A stretch of 64,000 nt of DNA, taken from assembly GCF_900250115.1 (NCBI RefSeq), contig NZ_LT984803.1, positions 2,011,583-2,075,582 of the forward strand, read 5' to 3'. This document shows positions 46,728 to 56,167 of this stretch, piece after piece; the first letter of the stretch is position 1; every line of letters starts with the position of its first letter. The translations under genes were made by a program, and so were the position numbers. Source of the stretch: Cupriavidus taiwanensis. Its GTDB lineage: Bacteria; Pseudomonadota; Gammaproteobacteria; Burkholderiales; Burkholderiaceae. The notes under the pieces are model-generated. The model made no database searches. It worked only from the letters and a program-made list of their open reading frames with translations, and was not told the DNA's origin.

Positions 46728-49700
46728 TTAGCGCTGCATCGATTCCCACACCTTCTGCAGCCGCTTGACCGACATCGGCACCGGCGTGCGCAACTCCTGG
46801 GCGAACAGCGCGATGCGCAGCTCTTCCAGCATCCAGCGGAACTCATCCAGCCGCGCATCCCCGCCGCCGCGGCCCTGGCTGCGCAGCTGCTTTTCGGCCC
46901 GCTGCCACTGCTGCACCAGCGGCGCCATCTCTTGCATGCGCTGGCCGTCGCGGGCCGGATCGCCCTTGAGCTTGTCGACGCGCATGGCGATGCCCTTCAG
47001 GTAGCGCGGGAAGTGGACCAGCTGCGGGTATGGGGTCTCGTCGATAAAGCGCTTGCCCATCAGCCGGCCCAGCTGGGCCTCCATGTCCGCATAGGCGCCG
47101 GGGAACGGCTTGGCCTGCAACAGCTTGCGCGGCAGGCCGGCGTATTCGGCAAGGATGGCGCCCGCCAGCCGCGCGATTTCCTGCGCCAGCAGCGACAGCC
47201 GGGTACGGCCCTCGTCCTTGCGGGCATTGAACTCGGCGTCGTTGCGCGGCAGCGGCGCTTGCATGCAGGCGCGCCCCAGCGCCAGCATCACGATCTGTTC
47301 GCGCAGCATCTCCTGCGTGCCCAGGGTCATGTACTGCATCGCCATCTGCTGCAGCCCCGGGATGTTCTTTTCGATGAACTTGACCTGCTCGCGCAACTGC
47401 AGCGCGAACAGCCGGCGCAGCCCCAGGTGATGGATGCGGGCCGCTTCCTGCGGGTCGTCGAAGACTTCGACGTCGCAATGCGTGCCGCGGTCGACCAGCG
47501 CCGGATAGCCGAACAGGGTCTGGCTGCCCTTGCGGATCTCGAGCAGCTCCGGCAGCTCGCCGAAGCTCCAGCCGGTCAGGCCCTCGTACTTGCCGGGTTC
47601 GGCCGCGGCCAGCGCCGGCGCCTGTTCCGGCGCCTGCCCCGGGGCCTGGGTGGCGGCGGCCTGGGCCGCGGCCTGCGCGGCCACGCGCTGGAACGACTGC
47701 TGCGCCTGCCCGCCCAGCTCGGCGCGCAGCTGGGCCAGGTTGCGGCCCATGTCGAGCTGGCGCCCGTGCTCGTCGATCACCTTGAAGTTCATTGCATGGT
47801 GCGCGGGCAGCGTTTCCAGCTTGAAGTCGGCACGCCGGACCATGGTGCCGGTCTGCTCGCGGATATCGGCGATCAGCACGTCGAGCAGCTCGCCTTCGCC
47901 AAACGGCTGGCGCGCGACAAAGCCCGCAGCATAGTCCGGCAGCGGCACGCAGTGGCGGCGCAGCTTCTGCGGCAGCGACTTGAGCAGCAGGTGCACCTTC
48001 TCCTTGATCATGCCCGGCACCAGCCAGTCGGCACGCTCGGGGCGCACCTGGTTGAGCGCGTACAGCGGCACGGTCAGGGTCACGCCGTCGCGGTGGCTGC
48101 CTGGCTCGAAATGGTAGGTCAGGCCCATATCCACGCCGGCCACGGTCATGGTCTTGGGAAACAGGTCGGTGGTGATGCCGGCCGCCTCGTGCCGCATCAG
48201 CTCGTCGCGGTTCAGGTACAGCAGCTTGCGGTCGTGCGCGCTCTCGGCCTGGTACCACTGCTCGAACGCGGCCTGCTGGCAGATCTCGGCCGGGATCGCG
48301 CGGTCGTAGAAGGCGTAGATCAGCTCGTCGTCGACCAGCACGTCCTGGCGCCGCGACTTGTGCTCCAGGTTCTCGATCTCGCGCACCAGGCGCTGGTTGT
48401 GCGCGTAGAACGGCAGGCGCGTGTCGAACTCGCCCTCGACCAGCGCGCGACGGATAAAGAGCTCGCGCGCCTCGCGCGGGTTCATCGGGCCGTAGTGCAC
48501 GCGGCGGTGCTGGTAGACCACCAGCCCGTACAGCGTGGCGCGCTCCAGCGCCAGCACCTGGCCGGCCTTCTTCTCCCAGTGCGGATCGCTCCAGCTTACC
48601 TTGAGCAGGTGGCGGCCCACCTGCTCCAGCCATTCCGGCTCGACGCGCGCCAGCGTGCGCGCGAACAGCCGGCTGGTCTCGACCAGCTCGGCCGCGACCA
48701 CCCAGCGCCCGACCTTGCGCGCGATCAGCGAGCCCGGCCACAGGTGGAACTTGATGCCGCGCGCGCCAAGGTATTCGCGGCCCTTGCCGTCACTGTCCTC
48801 GATGCGGCAGCCAATATTGCCAAGCAGGCCGGTCAGCAGCGCCTTGTGCACCTGCTCGTAGGTCGGCTCGCTGTCGTTCAGGCGCCAGCCCTGCTCGGTC
48901 ACCGTGGTCAGCAGCTGGGAATGCACGTCGCGCCACTCGCGCAGGCGCAGGTGCGACAGGAAGTGCGCGCGGCACTGGTCCTGCAGCTGGCGGTTGGACT
49001 TCTTGTGCGCGACCGCGTCCTCGAACCATTTCCACAGCCTGACCCAGCCGAGGAACTCGGACTTCTCGTCCATGAACTTGCGGTGCGCCTGGTCGGCGGC
49101 TTCCTGCGCTTCCTGGGGACGGTCGCGCGGGTCCTGCACCGACAGCGCGCTGGCGATGACCAGCACCTCGCGCAGGCACTGGTGCTCGCGCGCGGCCAGG
49201 ATCATGCGCGCCACGCGCGGGTCGAGCGGCAGCTTGGCCAGCTGGCGGCCGATGCCGGTCAGCTGGTTGGCGTCGTCGACCGCGCCCAGTTCCTGCAGCA
49301 GTTGATAGCCATCGGCCACCGCGCGGCCCAGCGGCGGCTCGATGAAGGGGAACGACTCGATGTCGGTCAGCCGCAGCGCCTTCATGCGCAGGATCACCGC
49401 GGCCAGCGACGAGCGCAGGATTTCCGGGTCGGTAAAGCGCGGCCGGCCGGTGAAGTCGGACTCCTCGTACAGCCGGATGCAAACCCCGTTGGCCACCCGG
49501 CCGCAGCGGCCGGCGCGCTGGTTGGCGGCGGCTTGCGAGATCGCCTCGACCTGCAGCTGCTCGACCTTGTTGCGGTACGAATAGCGCTTGACCCGCGCCA
49601 GCCCGGTATCCACCACGTAGCGGATGCCCGGCACCGTCAGCGAGGTTTCGGCGACGTTGGTCGCCAGCACGATGCGGCGCGCATTCGACGGCTTGAACAC

Positions 49701-50789
49701 CCGCTCCTGCTCCTGCACCGACAGCCGCGCGAACAGCGGCAGGATCTCGGTATGCGGCGGGTGGTGCTTGCGCAGCGCCTCGGCGGCCTCGCGGATCTCG
49801 CGCTCGCCGGGCAGGAACACCAGCACGTCGCCGGGGCCGGCGCGGCACAGCTCGTCGACGGCATCGACGATGCCGTCGTACAGGTCGCGCTCGCGCGCCT
49901 GCGGGCTGCGCGGCGCGCCGGCGGCGGGCGCGTCGTCGGCGATCGGGCGGTAGCGCACCTCCACCGGGTACAGCCGGCCGCTGACCTCGATCACCGGCGC
50001 CGGCTTGTCCCCCGTGGCGAAATGCCGGGCAAAGCGCTGCGCGTCGATGGTGGCCGAGGTGATGATCACCTTCAGGTCCGGCCGCTTCGGCAGGATCTGG
50101 CGCAGGTAGCCGATCAGGAAGTCGATGTTGAGGCTGCGCTCGTGCGCCTCGTCGATGATCAGCGTGTCGTAGGCGCGCAGCAGCGGGTCGTTCTGGGTTT
50201 CGGCAAGCAGGATGCCGTCGGTCATCAGCTTGACCGACGCGCCCGACGACATGGTGTCGTTGAAGCGCACCTGGTAGCCCACATGCTCGCCCAGCGGCGT
50301 GCCGAGTTCCTGCGCGATGCGCTTGGCGGTCGAAGTGGCGGCGATTCGGCGCGGCTGGGTGTGGCCGATCAGCCCCCCGCTCATTTGCCCCGCACCGCGG
50401 CCGGGGCCGCGCCCGATCGACAGGCAGATCTTGGGCAGCTGCGTGGTCTTGCCGGACCCGGTTTCGCCGGAAACGATCACCACCTGGTTGGCCAGCAGCG
50501 CCGCGGCGATCTCCTCGCGGCGCGCCGATACCGGCAAGGCCTCAGGGAAGGTGATCGGCGGCAGCGGGTTGACCGGACGCGGTGGACGCGGCGGCCGCGC
50601 GCCGCGCGGCTGGCGCTGGCCGCCCTCGGTCGCGGGGCGCGCACTGGCCGGCCTTGCCGGGCCGGCCGGCTGCGGACGGGCCGGTCCGGGCGCCGGGCGG
50701 GACTGGGCTGGGGAAGCAGGCTGGCCGGCACCGGCGCGCTGGCGCGGCGGCGCCGGTGGTTTGGGCTTGACGGGGCGTTGTTCTGACAT
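46728..50789 (-). CDS. hrpA: ATP-dependent RNA helicase HrpA
   Basis: HrpA is a DEAH-box helicase that acts on mRNA and on stalled ribosomes in E. coli. The 1353-residue protein has an N-terminal Pro/Arg-rich tail of about 75 residues. Motif I is GETGSGKTTQLPK, motif II is DEAHERSLN and motif VI is QRAGRCGRV. The HA2/OB region and a long DUF3418 C-terminal part follow, matching the full-length HrpA type. It diverges from argA with only 23 bases between the start codons. Confidence 0.97.
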   Translation of the reverse strand: MSEQRPVKPKPPAPPRQRAGAGQPASPAQSRPAPGPARPQPAGPARPASARPATEGGQRQPRGARPPRPPRPVNPLPPITFPEALPVSARREEIAAALLANQVVIVSGETGSGKTTQLPKICLSIGRGPGRGAGQMSGGLIGHTQPRRIAATSTAKRIAQELGTPLGEHVGYQVRFNDTMSSGASVKLMTDGILLAETQNDPLLRAYDTLIIDEAHERSLNIDFLIGYLRQILPKRPDLKVIITSATIDAQRFARHFATGDKPAPVIEVSGRLYPVEVRYRPIADDAPAAGAPRSPQARERDLYDGIVDAVDELCRAGPGDVLVFLPGEREIREAAEALRKHHPPHTEILPLFARLSVQEQERVFKPSNARRIVLATNVAETSLTVPGIRYVVDTGLARVKRYSYRNKVEQLQVEAISQAAANQRAGRCGRVANGVCIRLYEESDFTGRPRFTDPEILRSSLAAVILRMKALRLTDIESFPFIEPPLGRAVADGYQLLQELGAVDDANQLTGIGRQLAKLPLDPRVARMILAAREHQCLREVLVIASALSVQDPRDRPQEAQEAADQAHRKFMDEKSEFLGWVRLWKWFEDAVAHKKSNRQLQDQCRAHFLSHLRLREWRDVHSQLLTTVTEQGWRLNDSEPTYEQVHKALLTGLLGNIGCRIEDSDGKGREYLGARGIKFHLWPGSLIARKVGRWVVAAELVETSRLFARTLARVEPEWLEQVGRHLLKVSWSDPHWEKKAGQVLALERATLYGLVVYQHRRVHYGPMNPREARELFIRRALVEGEFDTRLPFYAHNQRLVREIENLEHKSRRQDVLVDDELIYAFYDRAIPAEICQQAAFEQWYQAESAHDRKLLYLNRDELMRHEAAGITTDLFPKTMTVAGVDMGLTYHFEPGSHRDGVTLTVPLYALNQVRPERADWLVPGMIKEKVHLLLKSLPQKLRRHCVPLPDYAAGFVARQPFGEGELLDVLIADIREQTGTMVRRADFKLETLPAHHAMNFKVIDEHGRQLDMGRNLAQLRAELGGQAQQSFQRVAAQAAAQAAATQAPGQAPEQAPALAAAEPGKYEGLTGWSFGELPELLEIRKGSQTLFGYPALVDRGTHCDVEVFDDPQEAARIHHLGLRRLFALQLREQVKFIEKNIPGLQQMAMQYMTLGTQEMLREQIVMLALGRACMQAPLPRNDAEFNARKDEGRTRLSLLAQEIARLAGAILAEYAGLPRKLLQAKPFPGAYADMEAQLGRLMGKRFIDETPYPQLVHFPRYLKGIAMRVDKLKGDPARDGQRMQEMAPLVQQWQRAEKQLRSQGRGGGDARLDEFRWMLEELRIALFAQELRTPVPMSVKRLQKVWESMQR

Positions 50790-50795
50790 TGGCCG

Positions 50796-50807
50796 GGATT
50801 ATAATCC
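50796..50807. promoter_or_regulatory. Overlapping divergent -10 elements of hrpA and argA
   Basis: The palindrome GGATTATAATCC contains a perfect TATAAT on the plus strand (50800-50805) and another on the minus strand (50798-50803). The plus-strand element ends seven bases before the argA ATG. The minus-strand element lies eight bases before the hrpA ATG. No Shine-Dalgarno sequence fits in either remaining space. -35 elements are weak (TTGTTC at 50778 for argA). Confidence 0.65.
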
Positions 50808-50812
50808 GCGGC

Positions 50813-52285
50813 ATGAACGCCAGAACCGACGCGCCGCAGACGGCGCCTGCCTCCGCTCCCGCTGCTCCCACCGCCCCGGCCGAGCCGGCGCAGGCCGAGC
50901 CGCCCGCCGCGGCCGAGCTGCCCGCCCCCGCCCCGACCTCCCCCGTGCCGGTCACGGCCGATCCCGATCGAAGCGGCCCCGACCACCAGCAGTTCGTCGA
51001 CTGGCTGCGCATGGTGGCGCCGTATATCCATGCCTTCCGCGGCAAGACCTTCGTCATCGCCTTCGCCGGCGAACTGGTCAAGTCGGGCGTGCTCAACGCG
51101 CTGGTCAACGACGTCGCGCTGCTGCACGCGATGGGCATGCAGATCGTGCTGGTGCACGGCTCGCGTCCGCAGGTGGAAGAGCAGCTGGCGCTGCGGCATG
51201 TGGAGTCGCAGTTTGTCGACGGCGTGCGCGTCACCGACAACGCCGCGCTCGAATGCGCCAAGGAAGCCGCCGGCGAACTGCGCCTGGACATCGAGGCCGC
51301 GTTCAGCCAGGGCCTGCCCAACACCCCCATGGCCGGCGCCCAGCTGTCGGTGATCTCGGGCAACTTCGTCACCGCGCGCCCGGTTGGCATCGTCAACGGC
51401 ACCGACTACCAGCACACCGGGCTGGTGCGCAAGATCGACGCCGAATCCGTGCGCATGTCGCTGTCGCACGGCAAGGTGGTGCTGCTGTCGCCGCTGGGCT
51501 TCTCGCCCACCGGCCAGGCCTTCAACCTGTCGATGGAGGACGTGGCCAGCGCCACCGCCACCGCGCTCAAGGCCGACAAGCTGATCTTCATCACCGAGGT
51601 GCCGGGCGTGCCCGACCCGGTTGGCAAGATGATGCAGGAGATGTCGCTGCGCACGGCGGTGGAACGGCTGCAGAACAACCACCTGCCGCCGGACGTGGCC
51701 AACTACCTGCAGCACCTGGTCAAGGCGCTCAAGGGAGGCGTGCCGCGTGCGCACCTGATCCCCTACTCGCTCGACGGCGCGGTGCTGCTGGAACTGTTCC
51801 TGCACGACGGCGTCGGCACCATGCTGTCCGACACCGACCTGGAGAGCCTGCGCGAGGCCACCCTGGACGACGTCGGCGGCATCGTGCAGCTGATCGCGCC
51901 GCTGGAGCAGGACGGCACGCTGGTGCCGCGCGGACGCCACCTGATCGAGCGCGACATCGGCAACTTCTCGGTGATCGAGCATGACGGCGTGCTGTTCGGC
52001 TGTGCCGCGCTGTACGACTACCCGCGCGAGAACATGGGCGAGATGGCTTGCCTGACGGTATCGCCCGAGGCCCAGGGTACCGGCGACGGCGAGCGCCTGC
52101 TCAAGCGCATCGAGCGCCGCGCCCGCGCGCTGGGGCTGGAGCGGCTGTTCGTGCTCACCACCCGCACCGAGCACTGGTTCCTCAAGCGCGGTTTCGTCCA
52201 CGCCAACGTCGACGACCTGCCCGAGGACAAGCGCAAGCTCTACAACTGGCAGCGCAAGTCGATGGTGCTGATGAAAAAGCTGTGA
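50813..52285 (+). CDS. argA: N-acetylglutamate synthase ArgA
   Basis: ArgA acetylates glutamate with acetyl-CoA, the first step of arginine biosynthesis. The 490-residue protein has an Ala/Pro-rich N-terminal tail of about 45 residues. An amino-acid-kinase-like domain follows (FVIAFAGELVKSGVLNALVN ... VLVHGSRPQVEEQLALR), and a C-terminal GNAT domain contains the acetyl-CoA site (LTVSPEAQGTGDGERLLKRI). An ATG at 50813 is chosen because an upstream in-frame start lies in the hrpA gene. There is no ribosome-binding site upstream. Confidence 0.95.
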   Translation: MNARTDAPQTAPASAPAAPTAPAEPAQAEPPAAAELPAPAPTSPVPVTADPDRSGPDHQQFVDWLRMVAPYIHAFRGKTFVIAFAGELVKSGVLNALVNDVALLHAMGMQIVLVHGSRPQVEEQLALRHVESQFVDGVRVTDNAALECAKEAAGELRLDIEAAFSQGLPNTPMAGAQLSVISGNFVTARPVGIVNGTDYQHTGLVRKIDAESVRMSLSHGKVVLLSPLGFSPTGQAFNLSMEDVASATATALKADKLIFITEVPGVPDPVGKMMQEMSLRTAVERLQNNHLPPDVANYLQHLVKALKGGVPRAHLIPYSLDGAVLLELFLHDGVGTMLSDTDLESLREATLDDVGGIVQLIAPLEQDGTLVPRGRHLIERDIGNFSVIEHDGVLFGCAALYDYPRENMGEMACLTVSPEAQGTGDGERLLKRIERRARALGLERLFVLTTRTEHWFLKRGFVHANVDDLPEDKRKLYNWQRKSMVLMKKL

Positions 52286-52334
52286 AGCCGTAGGGGCAAT
52301 CGCCGCTGAGCCGCGGCCGGCTGCCCCGCTTGGC

Positions 52335-52340
52335 TACAAT
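52335..52340 (+). promoter_or_regulatory. -10 element of the YggX-family gene
   Basis: TACAAT lies about 44 bases upstream of the ATG. No convincing -35 was found. Confidence 0.35.
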
Positions 52341-52383
52341 AGCGCCAGCGCCGAAGCTCTCACGAACATTCCAAGGAGTCCCC

Positions 52384-52656
52384 ATGGCCCGCACGGTCCA
52401 TTGCATCAAGCTGAACAAGGAAGCCGAAGGTCTCGACTTCCCGCCGCTGCCCGGCGAACTGGGCAAGAAGATCTGGCAGAGCGTGTCCAAGGAAGCGTGG
52501 GCCGGCTGGCTCAAGCACCAGACCATGCTGATCAACGAGAACCGCCTGAACATGGCCGATGCGCGCGCGCGCCAGTACCTGCTCAAGCAGACCGAGAAGT
52601 ACTTCTTCGGTGAAGGCGCCGACCAGGCCCAGGGTTACGTGCCGCCGCAGTCCTGA
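52384..52656 (+). CDS. Oxidative damage protection protein, YggX family (Fe(2+)-trafficking)
   Basis: The 90-residue product begins [20 protein letters not shown] and ends with a C-terminal helix; YggX-family proteins protect Fe-S clusters and handle iron. The conserved Cys at residue 6 is present. AAGGAG six bases before the ATG confirms the start. It is convergent with rpiA across a strong bidirectional terminator. Confidence 0.95.
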   Translation: MARTVHCIKLNKEAEGLDFPPLPGELGKKIWQSVSKEAWAGWLKHQTMLINENRLNMADARARQYLLKQTEKYFFGEGADQAQGYVPPQS

Positions 52657-52674
52657 TCCGGGCGCGCGGAAAAC

Positions 52675-52703
52675 AAAATGGGGTGCCCGAGGCACCCCAT
52701 TTT
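52675..52703. terminator. Bidirectional intrinsic terminator
   Basis: AAAATGGGGTGCC and GGCACCCCATTTT form a perfect 13-base stem around CGA. The outer A/T pairs give U-runs on both strands. It lies between the convergent YggX-family gene and rpiA. Confidence 0.92.
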
Positions 52704-52734
52704 GCTTGCTGGCGGTCGCCGGCCGGACTGGTGC

Positions 52735-53421
52735 TCAGTAGTCCGTGCGCTGCACGCCGTCGCCGGTGCCGAGCAGCAGCACGTCGGCGCCGCGCAGCGC
52801 GAACAGGCCCACCGTGACCACGCCGGGCACCTGGTTGATGGTCTGCTCCAGGCCGCGCGGATCGTCGATCTTCAGGCCGGCCACGTCGAGGATCACATTG
52901 CCGTTGTCGGTCTTGTAGATGCCGCCTTCCTTGGTCATGCGCAGGCGCGGCTGGCCGCCCAGCGACTGCAGCTTGCGCGCCACCGCGGCACGCGCCATCG
53001 GCACCACCTCGACCGGCAGCGGGAAGGCGCCCATGGTCTGCACCAGCTTGCTGCCGTCGGCGATGCAGACAAAGCGCCTGGCCACCGAGGCGACGATCTT
53101 CTCGCGCGTGAGCGCGCCGCCGCCGCCCTTGACCATGGCGCCGCTGGCATCGATCTCGTCGGCGCCGTCGACATAGACCGGGATCTCGTCGACCTCGTTC
53201 AGGTCCAGCACCTTGAACCCATGCTGCTCCAGGCGCCGCGTCGAAGCCTCGGAGCTCGACACCGCACCCGCGAAGCGCTCCTTGAACGCCGCCACGGCGT
53301 CGATGAAGAGGTTGGCGGTGGAGCCGGTGCCCACGCCGAGCACGGCCCCTTCGGGCACTTCCTGCTTCACGTAGTCGGCGGCGGCTTGCGCGACCAGCGC
53401 CTTGAGTTCATCCTGAGTCAT
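52735..53421 (-). CDS. rpiA: Ribose-5-phosphate isomerase A
   Basis: RpiA interconverts ribose-5-phosphate and ribulose-5-phosphate. The 228-residue protein starts [20 protein letters not shown]; a longer frame to 53511 is not supported. Key motifs are present: [20 protein letters not shown] and [15 protein letters not shown], with the catalytic Glu region nearby. It diverges from tal, another gene of the non-oxidative pentose phosphate pathway. Confidence 0.98.
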   Translation of the reverse strand: MTQDELKALVAQAAADYVKQEVPEGAVLGVGTGSTANLFIDAVAAFKERFAGAVSSSEASTRRLEQHGFKVLDLNEVDEIPVYVDGADEIDASGAMVKGGGGALTREKIVASVARRFVCIADGSKLVQTMGAFPLPVEVVPMARAAVARKLQSLGGQPRLRMTKEGGIYKTDNGNVILDVAGLKIDDPRGLEQTINQVPGVVTVGLFALRGADVLLLGTGDGVQRTDY

Positions 53422-53506
53422 GACAACAGCCAGATTGCGTTGGGGGAAAAGGCATAGTGTAGCGGATTGCGGTGGCGCGACGCGCGGGTGACGGCGACAG
53501 CGCAGG

Positions 53507-53512
53507 TACAAT
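53507..53512 (+). promoter_or_regulatory. -10 element of tal
   Basis: TACAAT precedes an 80-base leader before the tal ATG. No strong -35 element is visible. Confidence 0.35.
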
Positions 53513-53591
53513 GGACCGCATCGGTGCCGTACGCGCCTCTCACAGCCCGCGAACGCTTTTTGCCGACGCCCAAGCAGACGACCTAGCGATC

Positions 53592-54551
53592 ATGAACCAG
53601 CTCGAACAACTCAGGCAGTTCACCACGGTGGTGGCCGATACCGGCGACTTCCAGCTGATGAAGCAGTACACGCCGCAGGACGCGACCACCAATCCGTCGC
53701 TGATCCTGAAGGCGGTGCAAAAACCCGAATACCGCCACCTGCTCGAACGCGCGGTGCAGGACCACCACGGCAACGGCGGCGTCGACGCGGTGATGGACGA
53801 AGTGCTGATCGCGTTCGGCTGCGAAATCCTGGCGATCGTGCCGGGCCGCGTGTCGACCGAGGTCGATGCGCGGCTGTCGTTCGACACCACCGCCACCGTC
53901 AACAAGGCGCGCCACCTGATCCAGCTGTACGAGCAGCGCGGCATCGCGCGCGAGCGCGTGCTGATCAAGATCGCCTCGACCTGGGAAGGCATCCGCGCCG
54001 CCGAGATCCTGCAGCGCGACGGCATCCGCTGCAACATGACGCTGCTGTTCTCGCTGGTGCAGGCGGTGGCCTGCGCCGAGGCCGGCGCCCAGTTGATCTC
54101 GCCGTTCGTCGGCCGCATCTTCGACTGGTACAAGAAGCAGGCCGGCGAGCAGTGGGACGCGGCCGCCAACGGCGGCGACAACGATCCCGGCGTGCGCTCG
54201 GTGCGCCAGATCTACGACTACTACAAGAAATTCGGCTATGCCACCGAGGTGATGGGCGCCAGCTTCCGCAGCACCGCGCAGATCCTGTCGCTGGCCGGCT
54301 GCGACCTGCTGACCATCAGCCCCGAGCTGCTCGAGCAGCTCGCCGGCGGCGAAGGTCCGGTGGTGCACAAGCTGTCGGTGGACCAGGCCCAGGCGGCCAA
54401 TATCGCCCGCATCACCGCGGACGAGCCGTCGTTCCGCTGGCAGCTCAACGAAGAGGCGATGGCGACGGAGAAGCTTGCCGAAGGCACCCGCCTGTTCGCC
54501 GCGGATGCGGTCAAGCTGGAAAAACTTATCGCCGGGCTGGCGCAGCAATAA
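53592..54551 (+). CDS. tal: Transaldolase
   Basis: Transaldolase transfers a dihydroxyacetone unit between sugar phosphates. The 319-residue protein starts [20 protein letters not shown] and matches the TalB type. The Schiff-base Lys is K126 in [19 protein letters not shown]-type and [10 protein letters not shown] motifs are in place. It diverges from rpiA, with which it works in the pentose phosphate pathway. Confidence 0.97.
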   Translation: MNQLEQLRQFTTVVADTGDFQLMKQYTPQDATTNPSLILKAVQKPEYRHLLERAVQDHHGNGGVDAVMDEVLIAFGCEILAIVPGRVSTEVDARLSFDTTATVNKARHLIQLYEQRGIARERVLIKIASTWEGIRAAEILQRDGIRCNMTLLFSLVQAVACAEAGAQLISPFVGRIFDWYKKQAGEQWDAAANGGDNDPGVRSVRQIYDYYKKFGYATEVMGASFRSTAQILSLAGCDLLTISPELLEQLAGGEGPVVHKLSVDQAQAANIARITADEPSFRWQLNEEAMATEKLAEGTRLFAADAVKLEKLIAGLAQQ

Positions 54552-54574
54552 GCCCCGGCGCGCTGCCCCGCGCT

Positions 54575-55342
54575 TCAGCCGGCCGACGGCGCCGGCTGTG
54601 CCCACAGCTGCGGCAGGCAGGCGCCCGCCGCGGCCGACAGCACGATATCCGCGGTCTGGTCCAGCGCCGACGGCTGCGGATTGACCAAGATCACCGGCGC
54701 GCCATGCTCGCGCGCCGCGCCCGGCAGCCCCGCCGCCGGATACACCAGCCCGGAGGTGCCGACCACCAGGCACAGGTCGCAGGTCTGCGCCGCATGCTCG
54801 GCGCGGTAGCGCGCCACGCGCGGCAGGTCTTCGCCGAACCACACCACCCCCGGGCGCATCAGCGCGCCGCACAGGTTGCAGCGCGGCGGCATGCCGGGCA
54901 GCGCGGTGGCCTCGCTGCAGCGGCCGCAGCCATCCAGCCACTTGTTGGCGAACAGGTTGCCATGCAGCTCGATCACGCCGGCGCTGCCGGCGCGCTGGTG
55001 CAGGCCGTCGACGTTCTGCGTCACCAGCGTGACCGGCTTCTGCGCGGCCAGCGCCACCAGCGCGTGGTGCGCCGGATTAGGGTCCACCGCCGCCACCAGC
55101 TCGCGCCGGTGCAGGTACCACTCCCACACCAGCGCCGGCTGGCGGCGGTAGGCCGCCTCGCTGGCCAGTTCTTCCGGGTCGAACTGCTCCCACAACCCGG
55201 TCATCGCGTCGCGGAAGGTCGGCACGCCGGATTCCGCGGAAATACCGGCGCCGGTCAGCACGAAGATATTGCTGGCGCCGTCGATCAGCCGACGCGCTTC
55301 CTCGAGCCCCGGGAGTGCCGGCAGACTGGAATCGTCGGCCAT
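54575..55342 (-). CDS. Sir2-family NAD-dependent deacylase
   Basis: The 255-residue protein has the sirtuin NAD motif TGAGISAESGVPTFRDAMTG, TQNVDGLHQRAG and the catalytic His in ELHGNLF. A zinc-binding set of four Cys follows (CGRC ... CNLC). GVVWFGEDLP and VGTSGLVYPAAGLP complete the fold. It removes acyl groups from protein lysines. The chosen ATG is four bases after the rlmB stop, suggesting coexpression. A longer frame upstream to 55411 overlaps rlmB. Confidence 0.93.
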   Translation of the reverse strand: MADDSSLPALPGLEEARRLIDGASNIFVLTGAGISAESGVPTFRDAMTGLWEQFDPEELASEAAYRRQPALVWEWYLHRRELVAAVDPNPAHHALVALAAQKPVTLVTQNVDGLHQRAGSAGVIELHGNLFANKWLDGCGRCSEATALPGMPPRCNLCGALMRPGVVWFGEDLPRVARYRAEHAAQTCDLCLVVGTSGLVYPAAGLPGAAREHGAPVILVNPQPSALDQTADIVLSAAAGACLPQLWAQPAPSAG

Positions 55343-55346
55343 GGTC

Positions 55347-56090
55347 TCAGCGCGGCTGGCGCCGCTGGCGCACGGCCTCGTACAGGCACACACCGCTGGC
55401 CACCGACACATTGAGGCTTTCCACGCCCCCGGCCATCGGGATGCCGACCAGCTCGTCGCAGGTCTCGCGCGTCAGGCGGCGCATGCCCTCGCCTTCGGCG
55501 CCCATCACGATCGCGGTCGGTCCCTTGAAATCGATGTCGTACAGCGACTTCTCGGTGCCGTCGGCGGTGCCGATCACCCAGATGCCGCGCTCCTGCAGTT
55601 CGCGCAGGGTGCGGGCCAGGTTGGTCACGGTGATATAGGGCACGGTCTCGGCCGCGCCGCTGGCAACCTTGGCCACGGTGGCGTTCAGGCCAACGCTGCG
55701 GTCCTTGGGCGCGATCACGGCGTGCGCGCCGGCACCGTCGGCCACGCGCAGGCAGGCGCCCAGGTTGTGCGGATCGGTAACGCCGTCCAGCACCAGCAGC
55801 AGCGGCGTGCCTTCGATGCCGTCCAGCAGTTCGTCCAGGTTCAGCGCCAGGACCACGTCTTCGGCGCGCGCCACCACGCCCTGGTGGCGATCGGTGCCGG
55901 CCATGCCGCGCAGGCGCTCGGCATCGACCGGGTGCAGGCGCACGCCCAGGCTTTCGGCCAGGCGCACGAAGTCCTGCATGCGCCGGTCGCGGCGGGCGGA
56001 TTCGATATAGATGTCGGACACGCCCTTGGGATCTTGCCGCAGGCGCGCGGTCACGGCGTGAAAGCCGATCAGGAGTTTTTGTTTAGCCAT
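55347..56090 (-). CDS. rlmB: 23S rRNA (guanosine-2'-O-)-methyltransferase RlmB
   Basis: RlmB is a SPOUT methyltransferase that modifies G2251 of 23S rRNA. The 247-residue product starts [20 protein letters not shown]. SpoU motifs are [32 protein letters not shown] and [14 protein letters not shown]. The much longer frame running upstream through rnr is a shadow. It lies downstream of rnr by 77 bases, a common pairing. Confidence 0.97.
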   Translation of the reverse strand: MAKQKLLIGFHAVTARLRQDPKGVSDIYIESARRDRRMQDFVRLAESLGVRLHPVDAERLRGMAGTDRHQGVVARAEDVVLALNLDELLDGIEGTPLLLVLDGVTDPHNLGACLRVADGAGAHAVIAPKDRSVGLNATVAKVASGAAETVPYITVTNLARTLRELQERGIWVIGTADGTEKSLYDIDFKGPTAIVMGAEGEGMRRLTRETCDELVGIPMAGGVESLNVSVASGVCLYEAVRQRRQPR

Positions 56091-56167
56091 GGGCGCGATT
56101 GTACCCGCCCGGCCGCCGTCCCCGCGCAGGCGGGAACGGCAACCTGACGGCAATCCGGCGCCAGTGG

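Noticed and set aside
46683..50786. 1367-codon open frame on the plus strand opposite hrpA
   Set aside because: It is the mirror of hrpA in high-GC DNA; its product is His/Leu/Arg/Gln-rich without any domain, while hrpA has all helicase motifs.
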